Shown here: positions 19,093 through 28,385 of the stretch, one piece after another
Position numbering within the stretch: position 1 is the stretch's first letter
Layout of the letters: the number at the start of each line of letters is the position of its first letter
Assembly: GCF_011752995.1 (NCBI RefSeq)
Contig: NZ_VWWL01000007.1
Location: 62,001 to 126,000, forward strand
Source: Burkholderia sp. Ax-1724
Lineage (GTDB): Bacteria > Pseudomonadota > Gammaproteobacteria > Burkholderiales > Burkholderiaceae
Direction: 5' to 3'
DNA length: 64,000 bases
Made by a program: the position numbers and the translations under genes
The notes under the pieces: model-generated
What the model was told of the DNA's origin: nothing
What the model saw: the letters and a program-made list of their open reading frames with translations, nothing else
Database searches by the model: none

Positions 19093-19158
19093 GGTGCGTG
19101 TCTCCTCGCGGCCTGCGCTGGCGGAAAAATTTCGGAAACCCGATGCTACAACAAAAGC

Positions 19159-19181
19159 ACTTTAAAGTACTATTAATAGTA
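19159..19181. promoter_or_regulatory. two adjacent palindromes between dgoD and the GntR gene
   Basis: An ACTTTAAAGT palindrome (19159-19168) overlaps by one base a 14-bp perfect palindrome TACTATTAATAGTA (19168-19181). They sit in an AT-rich island in the 120-bp divergent region, where the GntR-family regulator would be expected to bind and repress both promoters. Confidence 0.5.
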
Positions 19182-19212
19182 TTATTTGTCACATAGTGGT
19201 CAGACTGGAACC

Positions 19213-19974
19213 ATGGCCGTCGCCGCGTGGCGGCACGAGACCAGCGACCGATCAGCGACTCACCAGCGACAGACCGACCCGCGCGAGGAGAAAACCATTC
19301 AGCACGACCTGCACGGGCGAGTCGCCCAACTGCTCGCGACCGCGATTCTGCGCGGCGATTACGCGCCCGATTCGATCCTGCCGCGCGAGGCCGAGTTGAT
19401 GGAGCGCTTCGGCGTGAGCCGCACGGTGCTGCGCGAGGCGCTGCGCACGCTGACGTCGAAAGGGCTGATCGAATCGCGGCCGCGCGTCGGCACGCGGGTG
19501 CGGCCGAAGTCGGCGTGGAATCTGCTCGATGCCGATCTGCTCGACTGGTACTCGCGCGTCGCCGAGCCGATGGCATTCGCGCTCAAGCTACAGGAAATGC
19601 GCGAGATGATCGAACCGTATGCGGCGAGCCTCGCGGCCGCCTCGCATACGGACGACACGCTGCCCGCGCTCGAGGCCGCGCATGCAGCGATGGTGGCGGC
19701 GCGCAACGTCGACGCATGGGTGCGCGCGGACCTGCAGTTTCATCTATGCGTGCTAAGCGCATGCAGCAACGAATTGCTGATTCCGCTCGGCGCGCTGATC
19801 GAGCGCACGCTCGAGGCGCAGCTGCGGCTCAATGCGAAACGCGCTGACGTGTTCAATGCGTCGCTCGCCGAGCATACAGCGGTGTTCGAGGCGATCCGCG
19901 CACGCAATGCGCAATGCGCGCGCGCGGCGATGGCGTCGTTGCTCGGCGTGACGCGCGGGCGGATCGAAGGGTGA
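19213..19974 (+). CDS. dgoR: GntR-family regulator (FadR subfamily), DgoR-like
   Basis: This 253-residue protein has an N-terminal winged HTH at about residues 35-100 (LPREAELMERFGVSRTVLREALRTLTSKGLIESRPRVGT pattern) and a C-terminal FCD ligand-binding helical domain with the metal-type motif D..FH..L (ADLQFHLCVL) and a late H (SLAEHTAVF). Being divergent from dgoD and its transporter, it is best read as the galactonate-responsive repressor DgoR. The ATG at 19213 is preferred over the TTG at 19186, but either could be used. The Asp/Arg-rich first 30 residues are poorly conserved. Confidence 0.82.
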   Translation: MAVAAWRHETSDRSATHQRQTDPREEKTIQHDLHGRVAQLLATAILRGDYAPDSILPREAELMERFGVSRTVLREALRTLTSKGLIESRPRVGTRVRPKSAWNLLDADLLDWYSRVAEPMAFALKLQEMREMIEPYAASLAAASHTDDTLPALEAAHAAMVAARNVDAWVRADLQFHLCVLSACSNELLIPLGALIERTLEAQLRLNAKRADVFNASLAEHTAVFEAIRARNAQCARAAMASLLGVTRGRIEG

Positions 19975-20005
19975 GGCGGGTGAGTTGGGTGAGCCGGGTG
20001 AGTGG

Positions 20006-21544
20006 TCAATCCATCGCCGCATGCGCCACCGATGCATCGGGCGCCTTGTGCGACGGCCGGATCAGCAGCAAGAGCGGAATCACCAGCAGCGTTGCCATGA
20101 ACATCAGCTTGAAGTCGTTCAGATACGCGACCATCGACGCCTGCTGCGTGATCGACGCGTTGAGCGCCGCGATGTCGTAGTTCGAGCCGCTGCCGAGCAT
20201 CGGCTGGATCGCCGGATTGAACGCGGTGATGTTCGCCGCGAGGTCCGCGTGCGAGATCTGCGTGTTGCGCGTCATCAGCGTCTGCACGATCGAGATGCCG
20301 ATACTGCTGCCGATGTTGCGCATCAGGCTGTAGGTCGCGGTGCCGTCGGCGCGCAGTTCCGGCGATAGCGTCGAGAACGTCAGCGCGGAGAGCGGCACGA
20401 ACACGAGGCCGAGCCCGAAGCCCTGGATCACGCCGGGCCACACGATGTCCGATGCCGACAGCACGATCGTGTACTGCATCATCTGCCAGAGCGCGAACGC
20501 CGAGATCAGGAAGCCCGAGAGCAGCAGAAGCCGCGCATCGACGCGCTTGAGCAGGCGCCCCGCGATCAGCATCGCGACCATCGTGCCGGCGCCGCTCGGC
20601 GCCGTGACGAGGCCCGTGGTCGCGACCGGATAGCCCATCAGGTTTTGCAGCATCGGCGGCAGCAGCGCGCGCGTCGCATACATGACCGCGCCGATCACGA
20701 AGATGAAGAACGTGCCGGTCGCGAAGTTCGGGTCCTTCAGCAACTGGTACTTGAAGAACGAATGCTTGCCGACCGTCGCCGTGTGCACGAGAAAGAACGC
20801 GAAGCTGATTGCCGCGACGAGCGCCTCGATCACGATCTCGGTCGACGAAAACCAGTCGAGCTGTTCGCCGCGATCGAGCATGGCCTGCAAGGCACCGATC
20901 GCGAGACCGAGCGTGATGAAGCCGAACGCGTCGAACTTCACGTCGTGCTTCGGCTCGCGCGTCGGCAGGAAGGTCGCGACGCCGAACAGTGCGAACGCGC
21001 CGATCGGCACGTTGATGAAGAACACCCAGCGCCAGTTGTAGCTGTCGGTGAGCCAGCCGCCGAGCGTCGGACCGAGAATCGGCCCGACCATCACGCCCAT
21101 GCCCCACACGGCCATCGCTTGGCCCTGCTTTTCGCGCGGGTTGATGTCGAGCAGGATCGATTGCGAGAGCGGCACGAGCGAGGCGCCGAAAACGCCTTGC
21201 AGCAGACGCGACAGCACGATTTGCGGCAGCGTTTCCGACAGCCCGCATAGCGCCGAACTGACGGTGAAGCCGGCGATCGCGATCAGCAGCAGGCGCTTCA
21301 CGCTGAGCCGGTCCGAGAGCCAGCCGGTCAGCGGCGTGGCGATCGCGGCGGCGACGATGTAGGACGTCAGCACCCACGTGATCTCGTCCTGCGACGCGGA
21401 CAGCGTGCCTTGCATATGCGGCAGCGCCACGTTGGCGATCGTGCTGTCGAGCGTCTGGATCAGCGTCGCGAGCATGATCGAGATCGTGATCATCGGCCGG
21501 TTGAGCGGCGCGGTGGCGCTCGCCGGCGTGGAAGCTGAGGACAT
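20006..21544 (-). CDS. DHA2-family multidrug exporter (EmrB/QacA type)
   Basis: This 512-residue inner-membrane proton-drug antiporter has about 14 helices. DHA2 markers are visible: TLDSTIANVALPHM in helix 1, loop motif GWLSDRLSVKRL (motif A), GVFGASLVPLSQ and motif C GPxxGPxxGGWL near residues 145-160. EmrB proteins usually pair with a membrane-fusion protein EmrA and an outer-membrane channel, but neither is adjacent. The divergent MarR-type gene and the palindrome 19 bases upstream of the start indicate ligand-relieved repression. Confidence 0.88.
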   Translation of the reverse strand: MSSASTPASATAPLNRPMITISIMLATLIQTLDSTIANVALPHMQGTLSASQDEITWVLTSYIVAAAIATPLTGWLSDRLSVKRLLLIAIAGFTVSSALCGLSETLPQIVLSRLLQGVFGASLVPLSQSILLDINPREKQGQAMAVWGMGVMVGPILGPTLGGWLTDSYNWRWVFFINVPIGAFALFGVATFLPTREPKHDVKFDAFGFITLGLAIGALQAMLDRGEQLDWFSSTEIVIEALVAAISFAFFLVHTATVGKHSFFKYQLLKDPNFATGTFFIFVIGAVMYATRALLPPMLQNLMGYPVATTGLVTAPSGAGTMVAMLIAGRLLKRVDARLLLLSGFLISAFALWQMMQYTIVLSASDIVWPGVIQGFGLGLVFVPLSALTFSTLSPELRADGTATYSLMRNIGSSIGISIVQTLMTRNTQISHADLAANITAFNPAIQPMLGSGSNYDIAALNASITQQASMVAYLNDFKLMFMATLLVIPLLLLIRPSHKAPDASVAHAAMD

Positions 21545-21562
21545 GAAAGAGGGGGCAGGTCA

Positions 21563-21586
21563 ATATAATAAGCATGCTTATTATAT
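21563..21586. promoter_or_regulatory. 24-bp perfect palindrome, MarR operator candidate
   Basis: The sequence is an uninterrupted perfect inverted repeat of 24 bases centred on GCATGC with AATAAG/CTTATT flanks. It lies 19 bases upstream of the exporter start and 100 bases upstream of the marR start. Length, symmetry and position are typical of a MarR/EmrR-family binding site that covers the exporter promoter. Confidence 0.8.
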
Positions 21587-21686
21587 CGGCGGAACGGGTT
21601 TGCGCTATCGGGAGTTGTGCTGAGCCTGGCGCGCTCGCGTGCGTGCCGGCGTGCGGCAAACCGGGGGGCTTCCGTATAATCCGCGC

Positions 21687-22130
21687 ATGAAAACCCAACT
21701 CGAAGAGCGCTTCGGCTTTCTGATTTCCGACGTCGGCCGCCTCGCGGGCAAGCGTTTCGACGACCTCGCGAAATCGTCGGTCGATCTCACGCGCGCGCAG
21801 TGTCGTGTGCTGGCCTATCTCGGCCACTACGGCGACATCAACCAGGCGCGGCTCGCGGACCTGCTCGAAGTCGCGCCGATCTCGGCCGGCCGTCTGCTCG
21901 ACCGGATGGAAGAGGGCGGCTGGATCGAGCGGAGCGCGAATCCGCAGGATCGCCGCGAGCGCCAGGTGCGCATGACGCCGAAGGCCGAGGGCACGCTCGG
22001 CAAGGCGCGCAAGGTCGGCGACGAGGTCGCGCTCGAAGCGCTCAACGGTTTCAGCGATGCCGAGGCGGCACAACTGATTGCGCTGTTGCAGCGGGTGCGC
22101 GGCAATCTGAGCCGGATCGTCGATCGCTGA
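21687..22130 (+). CDS. MarR-family transcriptional repressor
   Basis: This 147-residue winged-HTH protein has the MarR core: LTRAQCRVLAYLGHYG, QARLADLLEVAPISAGRLLDRMEEGGWIER as HTH, then DRRERQVRMTPKA for the wing. It is divergent from the exporter and presumably represses it until a toxic ligand binds. The ATG at 21687 lies only seven bases after a perfect -10 hexamer TATAAT (21675-21680), so the message may be leaderless or nearly so; no Shine-Dalgarno is evident. Confidence 0.88.
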   Translation: MKTQLEERFGFLISDVGRLAGKRFDDLAKSSVDLTRAQCRVLAYLGHYGDINQARLADLLEVAPISAGRLLDRMEEGGWIERSANPQDRRERQVRMTPKAEGTLGKARKVGDEVALEALNGFSDAEAAQLIALLQRVRGNLSRIVDR

Positions 22131-22157
22131 GCTCACCCCGCCATTGCATCACCGGCG

Positions 22158-22505
22158 TTATTTCGACTCGGAAGCCGGTGCGGCGCCGCCCGGCGGCACC
22201 AGTTCGTAACAGGCCGGCGTCTCGGCCTGCCTGGTTTTTGCATCGGACTGCTGCGGGTCGATGCATTTGAACGCGCTCTGATCGCGCTGCACGAAGATCG
22301 TGTCGGCCGGGCCGCCGTTGCCGCGCGTGTCGTTGACGACCGCGGCGATCCTGTAGCCGTCCTGCAGCAGCGTCGCGAGCGTCATGGGGCTCGCGCGCCA
22401 CTGGCTGTCGGCCGGCGTCTGCGCCCGGGCAGCGAGCGTTGCGCCGGCGCAGACGAGCGCGAGGGAAGCCGCGGTAGCGGCGAGCGCGGCGGTGCGAAAC
22501 GTCAT
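22158..22505 (-). CDS. small exported protein of unknown function
   Basis: This 115-residue protein begins with a clear signal peptide (TAALAATAASLALVCAGATLAARA) and is otherwise unrecognised. The mature part holds two cysteines (FKCID and PACYEL) that could form a disulfide, as expected for a periplasmic protein. The start at 22505 has a strong GAGGAGG site; an upstream ATG at 22583 would hide the signal peptide. It lies convergent to marR, 27 bases apart, and has its own promoter region toward 22730. Confidence 0.65.
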   Translation of the reverse strand: MTFRTAALAATAASLALVCAGATLAARAQTPADSQWRASPMTLATLLQDGYRIAAVVNDTRGNGGPADTIFVQRDQSAFKCIDPQQSDAKTRQAETPACYELVPPGGAAPASESK

Positions 22506-22731
22506 CAGGGAACCTCCTCGAAGTTGCGATTCTGCAAGGAAGCCTGCAAGCTCCTGGAACCCGGACGCGCGGTGCTTTGGCATCGCCGGGGAAAACTTGT
22601 CAGGCTTGCGCGAGCTGCCATTCTCTCAAGAGTGGGCGTGCGCAACAAACCCGGGGGCGTTTCAGCGCCTCGTCACCGGCCCGTTCATCGCTCGCTCTTC
22701 GCGACGCCTCTGCCTTTGCGTTCTCCCTCGA

Positions 22732-24573
22732 TCAGGCGCTGACGCCGTCCTTTCTCGCCAGCCAGGCTCGCCATCCGCCGAACCCGGAGATATCGGTGCC
22801 CGACTGCACGCCATAGGGCTCGCACAGAAAGCCGCTCACCCACGATCCGTCGACGAGTTCGACCTTGCCCAGAACGAGGGGCGACGCAATGGTCGCGATG
22901 AACGAGCCGAACTCCGCGGCAGGCATCTCCCACACCTCGACCGCGATGCTTGCGCCGCCCTCCGTGACACGCCACATGCCCGGGCGGCGCGTGCCGTCCG
23001 CCGACGCGGGCAGCGCCGCCAGCCGGTAGTGCCCGGCGGTATCGGTGGCTTGCACGAGCCGTGCGCCCCGGGCCAGCAGATCGCGATTGAGCGGCAAGCC
23101 TTGCATATGCGCACCGCAGACCGCGATCCGCATCCGGTCGTGCGTCGCCGTGCGCCGTTCGCCGGGCTCGCGCGGCGCGATCGTTCGGCCTCCGATGCAT
23201 GGCGTGCCGCTCCTTCGCTGCAACAGATCGGTCACGCTCAACAGATACTGATCGGTGAATGGGCGGCCAAAAACGGTCACGCCCCACGGCAGACCGTTCT
23301 TCATGAAACCGGTCGGCGTCGCGACGGCGGCGTAGTCGAGCAGATTCATGAAGTTCGTGTAGTAGCCGAGCAGCGAGTTCGGGCCGATCGGGTCGCGCGC
23401 CAGTTCGTCGAGCGTCACGGGCCGTGGATACGTCGGCGTCAGCACGAAGTCGAGCGACTCGAGCGAGGCATCGCAGACCGCCTTCAATGCCTGCAGCCGG
23501 TATTGCGCACGAAATAGCTCGACCGCGCTGGCCCTCGGCGCTTTCGCCAGCACGTCGCGAATCACCGGCAGCACGGCGTCGGGCGTCGTCGTCATCAGCT
23601 CGCCCGCGACGCTGTAGCGCTCGGCGACCCACGGACCTTGATAGAGCAGATTGGCGGCTTCGACGAACGGCGCGGAGTCGATTTCGACGGCCTCGCCGCC
23701 CGCCGCTTCGAGCAACGCGCGCGCCGTCGCGAACAGTTCGGGGCTTTCAGTGCAGTCCGCGAATTCGAGTTGCGCCGGCACGCCGAAGCGGAACGCCGCG
23801 GGCGTGCCGAACGCGCGTGCCGTGTTCCATTGCGGATTGCTGCGGCTGTACGCGTCGTGGGCATCGGTGTGCGAGGTCAGTGCCAGCAGCTCGCTCGCTT
23901 CCCCGGCCGTGGCGGTGAAGAACGTGACGCAATCGAGCGTGCGGCACGCGGGCACCACACCCGCGGTGGACAGGATGCCTCTCGTCGGTTTGAGTCCGAC
24001 GAGATTGTTCAGCGCGGCGGGCACGCGGCCCGAACCGGCCGTGTCGGTGCCGAGCGCGAAACTGGCGACGCCGAGCGCGACCGCCAGCGCCGAGCCCGCG
24101 CTCGAACCGCCCGACGGATAGTCGGGATGCACGCTATTGCGGCACGTGCCGTACGGCGAGCGCGTACCGTTGAGGCCGGTCGCGAACTGATCGAGATTGG
24201 TCTTGCCGAGCGGTATCGCGCCCAGCTCGATCAAGCGGGCGACCACGCTCGCCGATTCCGCCGGCGTGTACGCGAAGGCCGGGCACGCGGCTGTCGTCGG
24301 AACGGCGGCGAGGTCGATGTTGTCCTTGATCGCGAACGGAATGCCGTAGAGCGGCAGGCTCGCGGCGTCCTGAGCGTCGAGCCGATCGAGATAGGGCGCG
24401 ACTTCCTCGTCGGTCAGAAGATGGATGAAAAGACGGAACTCGGGATTCAGCGCCGCGGCCTTGCCGAGCAGTTCCGCGACGAGCTGGCGCGGCGTGAGCG
24501 TGCCCGCGCGGTAGGCGGCGCGAAGTGCCGGGATGCGCAGATCGAACGAGGAGCGTGACGGGAGTGGTGGCAT
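22732..24573 (-). CDS. atzF: allophanate hydrolase
   Basis: This 613-residue amidase-signature enzyme hydrolyses allophanate to ammonia and CO2. The catalytic triad is visible: Lys83 (AIKDN), cis-Ser158 (GGSSAGSA) and nucleophile Ser181 (GTDTAGSGRVPA). The C-terminal part after about residue 460, with CGAHMQGLPLN, is the extra domain found in AtzF-type and Dur1,2-type allophanate hydrolases. It is the last gene of the guanidine operon, 18 bases after the carboxylase, and releases the final nitrogen for assimilation. Confidence 0.92.
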   Translation of the reverse strand: MPPLPSRSSFDLRIPALRAAYRAGTLTPRQLVAELLGKAAALNPEFRLFIHLLTDEEVAPYLDRLDAQDAASLPLYGIPFAIKDNIDLAAVPTTAACPAFAYTPAESASVVARLIELGAIPLGKTNLDQFATGLNGTRSPYGTCRNSVHPDYPSGGSSAGSALAVALGVASFALGTDTAGSGRVPAALNNLVGLKPTRGILSTAGVVPACRTLDCVTFFTATAGEASELLALTSHTDAHDAYSRSNPQWNTARAFGTPAAFRFGVPAQLEFADCTESPELFATARALLEAAGGEAVEIDSAPFVEAANLLYQGPWVAERYSVAGELMTTTPDAVLPVIRDVLAKAPRASAVELFRAQYRLQALKAVCDASLESLDFVLTPTYPRPVTLDELARDPIGPNSLLGYYTNFMNLLDYAAVATPTGFMKNGLPWGVTVFGRPFTDQYLLSVTDLLQRRSGTPCIGGRTIAPREPGERRTATHDRMRIAVCGAHMQGLPLNRDLLARGARLVQATDTAGHYRLAALPASADGTRRPGMWRVTEGGASIAVEVWEMPAAEFGSFIATIASPLVLGKVELVDGSWVSGFLCEPYGVQSGTDISGFGGWRAWLARKDGVSA

Positions 24574-24591
24574 GGTTTTCTGTCCTGGAAT

Positions 24592-27500
24592 CTAGTGACG
24601 TTCGACGACGGCCACGCGTTGCCCCGCGCGCACGGGCGAGCCCGGCGCCACGTAGATTTCGCCGACGGTTCCGGCGCACGGCGCGCACACCGAGATTTCC
24701 ATCTTCATCGACTCGATGACGAGCAGCACGTCGCCCGCATCGACCGCATCGCCGGGTTTCACCTTGACTTGCCAGAGGCTGCCGGCAATCTCGCTGTCCA
24801 CCGCGATTTCGCCGTCCTTGAGCGGCGCCAGTTGAGCGTCTTCGGCGGGCGGCGTTTCGAGCGTGTCTTCGCTGGCGCCCGCTGCGCGCCAGCGCTCGCG
24901 CTCGGCCTGGAAGGCCGCCTGTTGCCGCGCGCGGAACTGCGCGATGCTGGCGGATTCGTCGGCGAGAAACGCCTGGTAGTCCGGCAGGGAAAGTTCGGAC
25001 TCCTCGATCCGCAGCGGATAACGTCCGAGCGGAAAATCCGCGCGGATGCGCAGCAGTTCGTCGGCCGGGACTTCGTAGAAGCGGATCTGGTCGAAGAAGC
25101 GCAGCAGGTAATGCTGGCCGGCGAAGTCCGCATCGTTGCGATAGCGGTTCCACATCTGCAACGTGCGGCCGACGAATTGATAGCCGCCCGGCCCTTCCAT
25201 GCCATACACGCACAGATACGCGCCGCCGATGCCGACCGAATTCTCCGCGGTCCACGTGCGCGCTGGGTTGTATTTCGTCGTCACGAGCCGGTGGCGCGGA
25301 TCGAGCGGCGTCGCGACCGGCGCGCCGAGGTACACGTCGCCGAGTCCCATCACGAGATAGCTCGCCTCGAAGACGATCCGCCGGACCGCGTCGATCGAGT
25401 CGAGATCGTTGATGCGGCGAATGAATTCGAGGTTGCTCGGACACCACGGCGCATCCTTGCGCACCGTGGTCATATATTTTTCGATCGCGAGCCGGCAGGC
25501 GGGGTCGTCCCACGAGAGCGGCAGGTGCACGATGCGCGACGGCACGCGCAGGTCCTTGTGCAACAGCACCTCGCCCCATGCCTGCGCGACGATCTGCAGC
25601 AGCCGGGCGAGCGGCAATTGTTCCGGACGGTAGTGAATCTGCAGCGAACGGATGCCCGGCGTGAGGTCGATGACGCCGGCGAGCGCCTTGGCTTCGAGGG
25701 ACTGCATCAGCGCATGTCCGCGGAAGCGCGCCACGAGGTCGAGTTCCGCCGGGCCGATTTCGAGCAGCAGATGCGTGTCACCGGAAACGCGCGCGACGAG
25801 CCGTTCGCGATCCGCGCCGGTATCGAGAACGATGGGCGAGGTCAGCGCTGCTTTTCTCCCGCCCGGCGCACCTCGCTGAATGTCGAGCGTCTCCAGTTCG
25901 CGCAGCCGCTCGCGCGCCGCGTCACGCGCCGCCTCGACTTCGACGGGCACGAAGCGAATCCTGTCGCCGGCCTTGAGCTGGCCGATCTGCCACAGGTCCG
26001 CCTCGATGATCGTCACCGGGCACACGAAGCCGCCGAGGCTCGGGCCGTCGGGGCCGAGAATCACGGGCATGTCGCCGGTGAAGTCGACGGCGCCGATCGC
26101 GTACGGATTGTCGTGAATGTTCGACGGATGCAGTCCGGCCTCGCCGCCGTCTTCGCGCGCCCACTCGGGTTTCGGTCCGATCAGGCGCACGCCGGTGCGG
26201 CTGGAGTTGAAGTGAATCTCCCACTCGGTCTCGAGCAACTGCTCGATATACCGGGCGCTGAAGTATTCGGGCGCGCCATGCGGACCGTAAATCACGCGCA
26301 GCGTGCGCACGCTGTCGAGCGTCGGCACGTCGGCGAGCGCGGCGCCGGCCCGCGCGTCGTCGAGCGGATAGAGGTGCAGCACGTCGCCCGCGCGGATCGC
26401 GCGCCCGCCATGTCCGCCGAACTGGCCGAGCGTGAACGTGCTGCGGCTGCCGAGGTAGAGCGCGACATCGAAGCCGCCGCGCACGCATAGATAAGCGCGC
26501 GCGCCCGCGCCGCGGATCGTGCCGAGCGCGAGCGTCGCGCCGGCCCGCACGTGGAGGCTCGTGTTGAGCGGCTGCGCGACGTCGTCGACCAGCACCGGAA
26601 TCGGCGCGCCCGTGATGGCGATCACGGCGTCGGTGTTAAAGCGCAGGGTCGGCCCGCTCATGGTGATTTCGAGCGCGGCGGCATCGGCCGCGTTGCCGAG
26701 CAGGCGATTGCCGAGCCGCATCGCTCGGTCGTCCATCGGTCCCGAAGGCGGGATGCCGACGGCCCAGTAGCCCTGGCGGCCAGGATAGTCCTGCACGGTC
26801 GTCTGCGTGCCGCCGCTGACGACTTCGACCGTGCTCGCCTGGTATCTGAGTCCTTCGAGACAGCGGGTCCACGGCTCGCCGGACGCAAACGGCCTCGCGC
26901 ACAGAATCTGGCGCAGATAGTCGCGATTCGTCTCGACACCGTAGAGGCGCGTGTCGCGCAGCGCGCCGTCGAGCGCGTGGCGCGCCTCGTCGCGCGTCGG
27001 CGCCCAGGCGATCACCTTCGCGAGCATCGGGTCGAAATACGGCGGCACGTCGCAACCAGCTTCGATCCACGTGTCGATGCGCAGCGCGCGGCCGTCCGCG
27101 TGCGGAAACGCGACGTCGGTCAGCAGGCCCGGACTCGGCTTGAAATCGCGGCCCGGATCTTCCGCATAGAGCCGGGCCTGGATCGCATGCCCGCGCGGCG
27201 TCAGGCCCGCCGCGAGTTGCCGTAGCGGCGCGAGCGTGCCGGCCGCGAGTTCGATCATCCAGCGCACGAGATCGACGCCCCAGACCTGCTCGGTCACGCC
27301 GTGCTCGACCTGCAGGCGCGTGTTGACTTCGAGGAAGTAGAACTGTTCGGCGGCGCTGTCGTAGACGAACTCGACCGTGCCGGCGGAACGATAGCCGACC
27401 GCTTTCGCGAGCTTGACCGCGGCCTCGCACAAGGCAGCCGGAATGCCGTCGGGCAGGCAGGGCGCGGGGGTCTCTTCGAGCACCTTCTGGTTGCGCCGCT

Positions 27501-28191
27501 GCACCGAGCAATCGCGCACGCCGAGCGCAAGCGCCTCGCCCTGGCCGTCGCCGAATACCTGCACTTCGAGATGCCGCGCCCGCTCGATGTACTTCTCCAG
27601 AAACACGCCGGCATCGCTGAAGTTGTTTTCGCCGAGGCGCTTGACCGCCTCGAAATGGGCGCCGAGTTCAGCGGCGCTCCAGCACACGCGCATGCCGATG
27701 CCGCCGCCGCCCGCGGTGCTTTTCAGCATCACCGGATAGCCGATGGTTTGCGCGGCGGCGAGCGCCGCCGGCAGGTCGGCGAGGAGCCCGGTGCCTTCGA
27801 GCATCGGCACGCCTTGCGTGGCTGCGATTTCGCGAGCCGTATGCTTGAGGCCGAAGGCGCGCAGCTGAGCGGGCGTCGGTCCGATGAAGGCGATGCCGGC
27901 CGCTTCGCAGGCTTCGCCGAACGCCGCGTTTTCCGACAGAAACCCGTAGCCGGGATGGATCGCCTGCACGCCTTCGCGACGCGCGATCCCGAGGATTTTC
28001 TCCACGTCGAGATAGGTCGTCGCGGCGGGGCCTTCGCCCAGCGCGTGCGCGATGGGCGCTTCGCTGACGTGGCGGCTCGCCCGGTCGGCTTCCGCATAGA
28101 TGGCGACGCCGGTGACGTCGAGTTCGCGCAACGTCCTGAGAATGCGGCACGCAATAGCGCCGCGATTGGCGATCAGAATCTTCTCGAACAT
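24592..28191 (-). CDS. biotin-dependent guanidine/urea carboxylase
   Basis: This 1199-residue fused enzyme contains, in order, a biotin carboxylase (residues 1-450; FEKILIANRGAIACRI, MLKSTAGGGGIGMR ATP-grasp loop), a KipA-like carboxyltransferase part (from about 475; GTQTTVQDYPGRQGYWAVG), a KipI-like part, and a biotinyl domain with biotin lysine 1163 in IESMKMEI. Annotation would call it urea carboxylase. Because the operon starts with a guanidine-I riboswitch and contains two DUF1989 proteins, the substrate is more likely guanidine, giving carboxyguanidine. The start at 28191 is where homology begins; the longer frame is spurious. Confidence 0.88.
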   Translation of the reverse strand: MFEKILIANRGAIACRILRTLRELDVTGVAIYAEADRASRHVSEAPIAHALGEGPAATTYLDVEKILGIARREGVQAIHPGYGFLSENAAFGEACEAAGIAFIGPTPAQLRAFGLKHTAREIAATQGVPMLEGTGLLADLPAALAAAQTIGYPVMLKSTAGGGGIGMRVCWSAAELGAHFEAVKRLGENNFSDAGVFLEKYIERARHLEVQVFGDGQGEALALGVRDCSVQRRNQKVLEETPAPCLPDGIPAALCEAAVKLAKAVGYRSAGTVEFVYDSAAEQFYFLEVNTRLQVEHGVTEQVWGVDLVRWMIELAAGTLAPLRQLAAGLTPRGHAIQARLYAEDPGRDFKPSPGLLTDVAFPHADGRALRIDTWIEAGCDVPPYFDPMLAKVIAWAPTRDEARHALDGALRDTRLYGVETNRDYLRQILCARPFASGEPWTRCLEGLRYQASTVEVVSGGTQTTVQDYPGRQGYWAVGIPPSGPMDDRAMRLGNRLLGNAADAAALEITMSGPTLRFNTDAVIAITGAPIPVLVDDVAQPLNTSLHVRAGATLALGTIRGAGARAYLCVRGGFDVALYLGSRSTFTLGQFGGHGGRAIRAGDVLHLYPLDDARAGAALADVPTLDSVRTLRVIYGPHGAPEYFSARYIEQLLETEWEIHFNSSRTGVRLIGPKPEWAREDGGEAGLHPSNIHDNPYAIGAVDFTGDMPVILGPDGPSLGGFVCPVTIIEADLWQIGQLKAGDRIRFVPVEVEAARDAARERLRELETLDIQRGAPGGRKAALTSPIVLDTGADRERLVARVSGDTHLLLEIGPAELDLVARFRGHALMQSLEAKALAGVIDLTPGIRSLQIHYRPEQLPLARLLQIVAQAWGEVLLHKDLRVPSRIVHLPLSWDDPACRLAIEKYMTTVRKDAPWCPSNLEFIRRINDLDSIDAVRRIVFEASYLVMGLGDVYLGAPVATPLDPRHRLVTTKYNPARTWTAENSVGIGGAYLCVYGMEGPGGYQFVGRTLQMWNRYRNDADFAGQHYLLRFFDQIRFYEVPADELLRIRADFPLGRYPLRIEESELSLPDYQAFLADESASIAQFRARQQAAFQAERERWRAAGASEDTLETPPAEDAQLAPLKDGEIAVDSEIAGSLWQVKVKPGDAVDAGDVLLVIESMKMEISVCAPCAGTVGEIYVAPGSPVRAGQRVAVVERH

Positions 28192-28268
28192 GGCAGGTGT
28201 CTTGATTCGGAGGCGGGCCGTCCCGCCGTGGGAATAGCCGGCCGTGGTCGTCCACGGCCGAAGTCGCG

Positions 28269-28385
28269 TCAGCGATCTGTCCGGGCCGGTTCGGCGCGCG
28301 TGAGGGGGTGGGTGTGAGTGAAATAGCGCCCCGAGCGAACCAGCATGATGAGAAAAAGCCACTCGCGGATGCGTTTCAGTTCCAT
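28269..28385 (-). CDS. possible 38-residue peptide overlapping the DUF1989 gene end
   Basis: An ATG at 28385 overlaps the last codons of the upstream DUF1989 gene, in the arrangement TATGGAACTGA. The frame encodes 38 residues with a basic start (ELKRIREW), a hydrophobic middle (LFLIMLV) and a His/Arg-rich tail. It lies in the 184-bp gap before the carboxylase gene. The overlap suggests coupled translation, but I know no family, and this may be chance. Confidence 0.25.
   Translation of the reverse strand: MELKRIREWLFLIMLVRSGRYFTHTHPLTRAEPARTDR

Noticed and set aside
19740..22136. 798-codon minus-strand open frame
   Set aside because: It runs opposite or out of frame with the GntR, exporter and MarR genes and has no coherent fold.
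24595..26490. 631-codon plus-strand open frame
   Set aside because: It is antisense to the carboxylase, whose biotin and ATP-grasp motifs are clear.
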